Part shown: piece after piece, positions 60,630-64,000 of the stretch | Layout: each line of letters begins with the position of its first letter | How positions within the stretch are numbered: position 1 is the first letter of the stretch | Made by a program: the position numbers and the translations under genes | Assembly (NCBI GenBank): GCA_905250025.1 | Contig: CAJNOJ010000032.1 | Span: forward strand, 543,501 to 607,500 | Origin: Adineta ricciae | Lineage: Eukaryota > Rotifera > Eurotatoria > Adinetida > Adinetidae | Length of the DNA: 64,000 nt | Direction of reading: 5' to 3' | The notes under the pieces: model-generated | What the model was told of the DNA's origin: nothing | What the model saw: the letters and a program-made list of their open reading frames with translations, nothing else | The model's database searches: none

Positions 60630-61638
60630 GTGTTAGAGAAAGAAAATCGATGTCTTGTTCTCTTCGAGGATTATGAAGTGTGCGTGTGATCAGAAGAACA
60701 ATAGTATTTTGCCTATACTGTTAGCTATGTAAACAGTTGCTTTGACAATTGAGGAATTATGAAAAAATTCTCACAACGATAGATGACTCGCGTTTTCAGT
60801 TAACAGTTGTTGAGAGACTGCGACGATTGAAAGCCTTCGCTGAAGAAGATACAACGAGTCAATGGATTGAAGCAGACAAGCAGTTATTTTAACTTCGAGT
60901 CAGATTCTATTTTTTCCGAAAAGGCAAATCAAATAACTCGTTTGAGAATGCAGAGACTTCCGCAAGACTGATTTTGTCATATATAATTAAGCTCGAATGA
61001 CATAGAAAAAATGTCGAACTCAATGATCCGAACAGATTGATAATAAAAAACTTTCCGACGAGAAAGTTACTATAATCTTTTCTTGAAAACGAAACCACCC
61101 TTCGCGTTCAATTTTATTCTTGCATAGGCAATACTTATTTTGTTTCAATCGAAAGAAAAGGAAAAAAGAACTTGAATAAGAAAGTCATGAAATAGTAGCG
61201 ATAACAGAGTTATTTCAAGAAGAAAATGAGGCACACACACACACACACACACACATACACATAGAAAGAGAATCAAATGAGTCGATATAGAAATATTCGG
61301 TTTCTCTCAAAAGACAAGCTATACAGAGGAGGATCACTTTGTCAAGAGAACATGCACATACAGAGATAATTGCACAATATTGTCATTGGAAAAGGGATAC
61401 ATTGCAACAAGTTTGGACTAAATATATGTTAAAGATCCACCGGCTGAAGAGAAAAAAAATTGTACTGTCCAATCATTGTCATCAAAATACATGGAAGTTA
61501 TAAGCATAGAAAAAGAAACGATGAGTTACATAAAAAGAAGAACGAAAAGAAGAGAAAGAAAAGCTGTTTACCCATTTGAATACAAACAAAATAAAAACAA
61601 GATATTGACCTAAGAGTTATCGAACAATGATAACTGTG
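60630..61638. other. 1 kb intergenic with a CA repeat
   Basis: A (CA)n microsatellite occupies 61232-61255. The remainder is CADPS 3' UTR and the promoter side of the CFAP97D-like gene. No gene seen. Confidence 0.5.
61232..61255. repeat. (CA)n microsatellite
   Basis: Uninterrupted CA repeat of 12 units between CADPS and the CFAP97D-like gene. Confidence 0.95.
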
Positions 61639-63984
61639 CTATTTAACGGCATTGGCTGTTTCTTCGAACTAAAATTTAAAACGAAATCATCGTGGAATTC
61701 AGTCACTGACAAATCCACATACCATTTCACATCGAAACAATAACACAAGACAACACAGTTACAAAAGCAATTCGAATTATTTCTCGCTTACATGTAATCT
61801 TTGCATAATAGTTAGATAAGCTTGCGAATTCAAATCTTTTTCTTGAACGCCTTGCAATTCAAAGCTACCGTGAGTTTTCTAAAGCAACACACGGCGATTT
61901 TCATCGAAATCAAACTTTTTCTCCTCGAATCTTACTTTAACAATCAGTAGTAAACAAGCTAATTGGTAGGGATGAAGACTAATTTCTGTCCGCTCGCCAA
62001 GCCATGTGAAAATAAAATGTGTTTGTTGTCGATACCATTCCTAAATCGATCAAATTCTCATTCCGTGTTCGAATGCTTTTCGCTTCTTACTTCAAATATG
62101 TTCAATGTAAAGATTTCATCACTAACTTTCTGCCTTAATTGCTCTAGATTTGCATTTACACATGATACGTATGCTTGTCCATCTTCATTAATTGGTTTCT
62201 ATCATTCAAAAGTCCGCCGTAGAAAGACAAATGTTCAATCAAAAGTCTTACCGTTAATGAAAGAATTTGAGCAAAAAACGATCCTTCATCGTAACGTGAA
62301 AGTTTCTTTAAGACAGAATCCAAAACGCTAACTAATTTCTGGATCAATGCTCGTGACATTTCACCCAAGATTTTCTCAAGATACTCATCAATACGTGTAT
62401 GATATTGATGCAAATCACCACTATGCAATGCACATAATTTCAATGCCTGGATGAAAATTCAATCTGACATGATGTAGATCGAGGCAAGAATCGACTCACT
62501 TGAGCTTTACAATCGAGAATAACATTGACCATGACACAGCATTCGGATGGTAGTAAATAGTCAGAATTTGTTCCACCAATCAGTCCGCCTTTCTTAATCC
62601 AGATTTCGAAATGTCGTGAGACTCTAAACAAGAATGATCGAATTTTCCCTATGCAAAACTGCTCCTCTTGAAAAACGATTATTAAAGAACTGAAATAATT
62701 TAATGAACCGAGAACAAAAGAGAAAGAATTCCTTTTATCGTTCAAGTAGAAAGTACAAAGAGACATTAAAGAGTAATTGATACTTGGCGGAAAACATGCA
62801 CATAGATGTATATGACTAACCTCTTTCCACACGCTTCAATCATATCCGAGGCCATTTGTTTCAATCGCTTCTCCAAATGTTCTCCGAACATTTCATCGGG
62901 CTAGAAATTTGAAATCTTCATTGTGAAAGAACATCTTTGTTTTCGTTAGATTTCATACCCAATGCAAATCTCGAATGAAACATTGTAAAGCATCAAGTTT
63001 CCATAGCATATCTTCACTTGTTGCACATCCACGACTAAATCAAATTTCATAATTTGCACATCAACGAACCACTCGGCTGCCTTACGTTCGAGCTTTCCAA
63101 TTTTCCTTCTCAAAACCTTTGTGAATCGATTGCGCTATGCAAGATTCCATCAGGTCAACGTAACGAATAACTAATGGAGCAAATGTATCACGTAATTGTT
63201 GATGAAAACGACCGTTGGACAACGAATCTAAATGAAACACTCAATTCCGGTTTGCAGATCGTTTTTTCCTGCTTTACCGTGTACACGAAGATAATCGTTC
63301 AGCAGTTGAAACAGTGGAAATGAGTCCCAACTTTCAATTGGCTGCTGATCGATGACATGTTCCATGTCAACAGCAAATAACGACCAGAAGATTTCTTCAT
63401 GTTCGATTAATAGATCATTGTATTGTTGGAATGCTTCTTGATAATGTTCGGAATCTTGTTGTAATAGTTCAATACATAATTCAGCTAAATGTATCAGATC
63501 ATCGATTTTCTTTCGTGGAGAATCATCGGTATTGTAAATTGTTTCTAGAAGATAAGAGAATGCACTCAGTACAGATGTTCATTTCGAGAAAAATGTGAAA
63601 TATAGGGTGAGACAACATGCATTTAGAACAACAACAACAACAACAAATGAGGGAGGCATCGAACATTTACCATTATCATTTTGTTGTTGAATCTCTCGTT
63701 CTCCTGGAAAAAGAGAGATGATGAAAAGAAAGTTTTGAGTAGAGAAGCAATGCTTTTTACAAGTTATATCAATGAGAAAGGATTCGAACCAATTACCTTC
63801 GATTTTCGCTTGGTCAGATACGCGAGTGTAGTTGGTGTACGCCGCATTTTCGAGACATTTACGAATAAAAAACCGAATTTCATCACGAGATATGGGAGCG
63901 GAAATATCTTTAGTAAGGACACGTTCCAGTAAACTTAACGTGGCTTTTAATGCACCTTCAGGACGACCGAATGGAAATGCAAAT
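61639..63984 (-). CDS. CADPS: Calcium-dependent secretion activator (CAPS/UNC-31), C-terminal part
   Basis: Twelve exons: 63984-63797, 63703-63671, 63544-63278, 63227-63086, 63034-62959, 62900-62821, 62623-62500, 62446-62252, 62198-62091, 62040-61936, 61878-61792, 61668-61639; about 477 residues, 5' end beyond the window. Strong agreement with animal [93 protein letters not shown] and [17 protein letters not shown]. This region holds the MUN-like and C-terminal dense-core-vesicle-binding parts. CAPS primes dense-core vesicles for neuropeptide release. The ending FEETANAVK is shorter than in vertebrates. Exon 63703-63671 is small and least certain. Confidence 0.93.
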
Positions 63985-64000
63985 CTAAATAAACGCATTT

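Noticed and set aside
63778..63792. Sequence GGATTCGAACC, like a tRNA B box on the minus strand
   Set aside because: No A box or complementary acceptor stem at the right distance, and it overlaps the end of a CADPS exon and its donor.
63985..63998. ATG near the right edge as the CADPS start
   Set aside because: It lies in an intron: TTTAG follows, and [10 protein letters not shown] continues an internal CADPS exon. The true start is outside the window.

Overview
This is a stretch of animal nuclear DNA, most likely from a bdelloid rotifer (Adineta/Rotaria type); that placement is inference. The genes are built from many short exons joined by introns of about 45-70 bases with GTAAG-type donors and TTTAG/TTCAG acceptors. 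Alongside ordinary metazoan genes (Runt factor, CADPS, synaptogyrin, NF-YA, GCKIII kinase, histone H1, ADP/ATP carrier) there are several genes that animals normally lack, including diaminopimelate epimerase, a DinB-family protein, a DOPA-4,5-dioxygenase-like protein and a DUF1857-like protein. That mixture is characteristic of bdelloids, which carry many horizontally acquired genes. I rebuilt gene models by hand; nearly every multi-exon model sums to a multiple of three, which supports the junctions.

Layout. 0-4.3 kb: no supported coding sequence, probably 5' UTR and a long leader intron of the ammonium transporter at 4.3-6.6 kb. 8.5-12.7 kb: a conspicuously AT-rich island with an intact DUF1857-like gene, a decayed coding region, and an EF-hand gene broken by one in-frame stop. 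16.8-17.5 kb: a small GPI-anchored-type immunoglobulin protein. 19.6-20.6 kb: histone H1, then a 35-base assembly gap and a single-exon methyltransferase. 22-24.3 kb: GCKIII kinase. 25.8-27.9 kb: PDE12-like nuclease. 28.3-28.8 kb: SCP2 lipid-transfer protein ending in SKL. 29.8-30.9 kb: orphan helical protein. 31.2-33.0 kb: Gly-rich membrane protein made of micro-exons. 33.1-33.5 kb: a neuropeptide precursor with a PDF-like peptide. 34.7-35.8 kb: a dead GPCR.

36.9-40.8 kb is a dense plus-strand run: NF-YA, exonuclease V, cyclophilin E; the last starts directly on a splice-acceptor AG, as expected for trans-splicing. 41-46.5 kb mixes probable foreign genes (DOPA dioxygenase-like, DapF, DinB, perhaps the aldo-keto reductase) with the native ADP/ATP carrier. 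47.8-49.2 kb: a Runt transcription factor. 50.8-57.1 kb: two tandem minus-strand genes, a 481-residue orphan and a 935-residue coiled-coil protein. 58.4-59.3 kb synaptogyrin, 59.8-60.6 kb CFAP97D-like, and 61.6-64 kb the C-terminal part of CADPS, running off the window.

There is no single operon-like system. The themes are neurosecretion (CADPS, synaptogyrin, the neuropeptide precursor), nucleic-acid and RNA processing (EXO5, PDE12, PPIE), and a set of bacterial- or fungal-type metabolic genes sitting among native genes.
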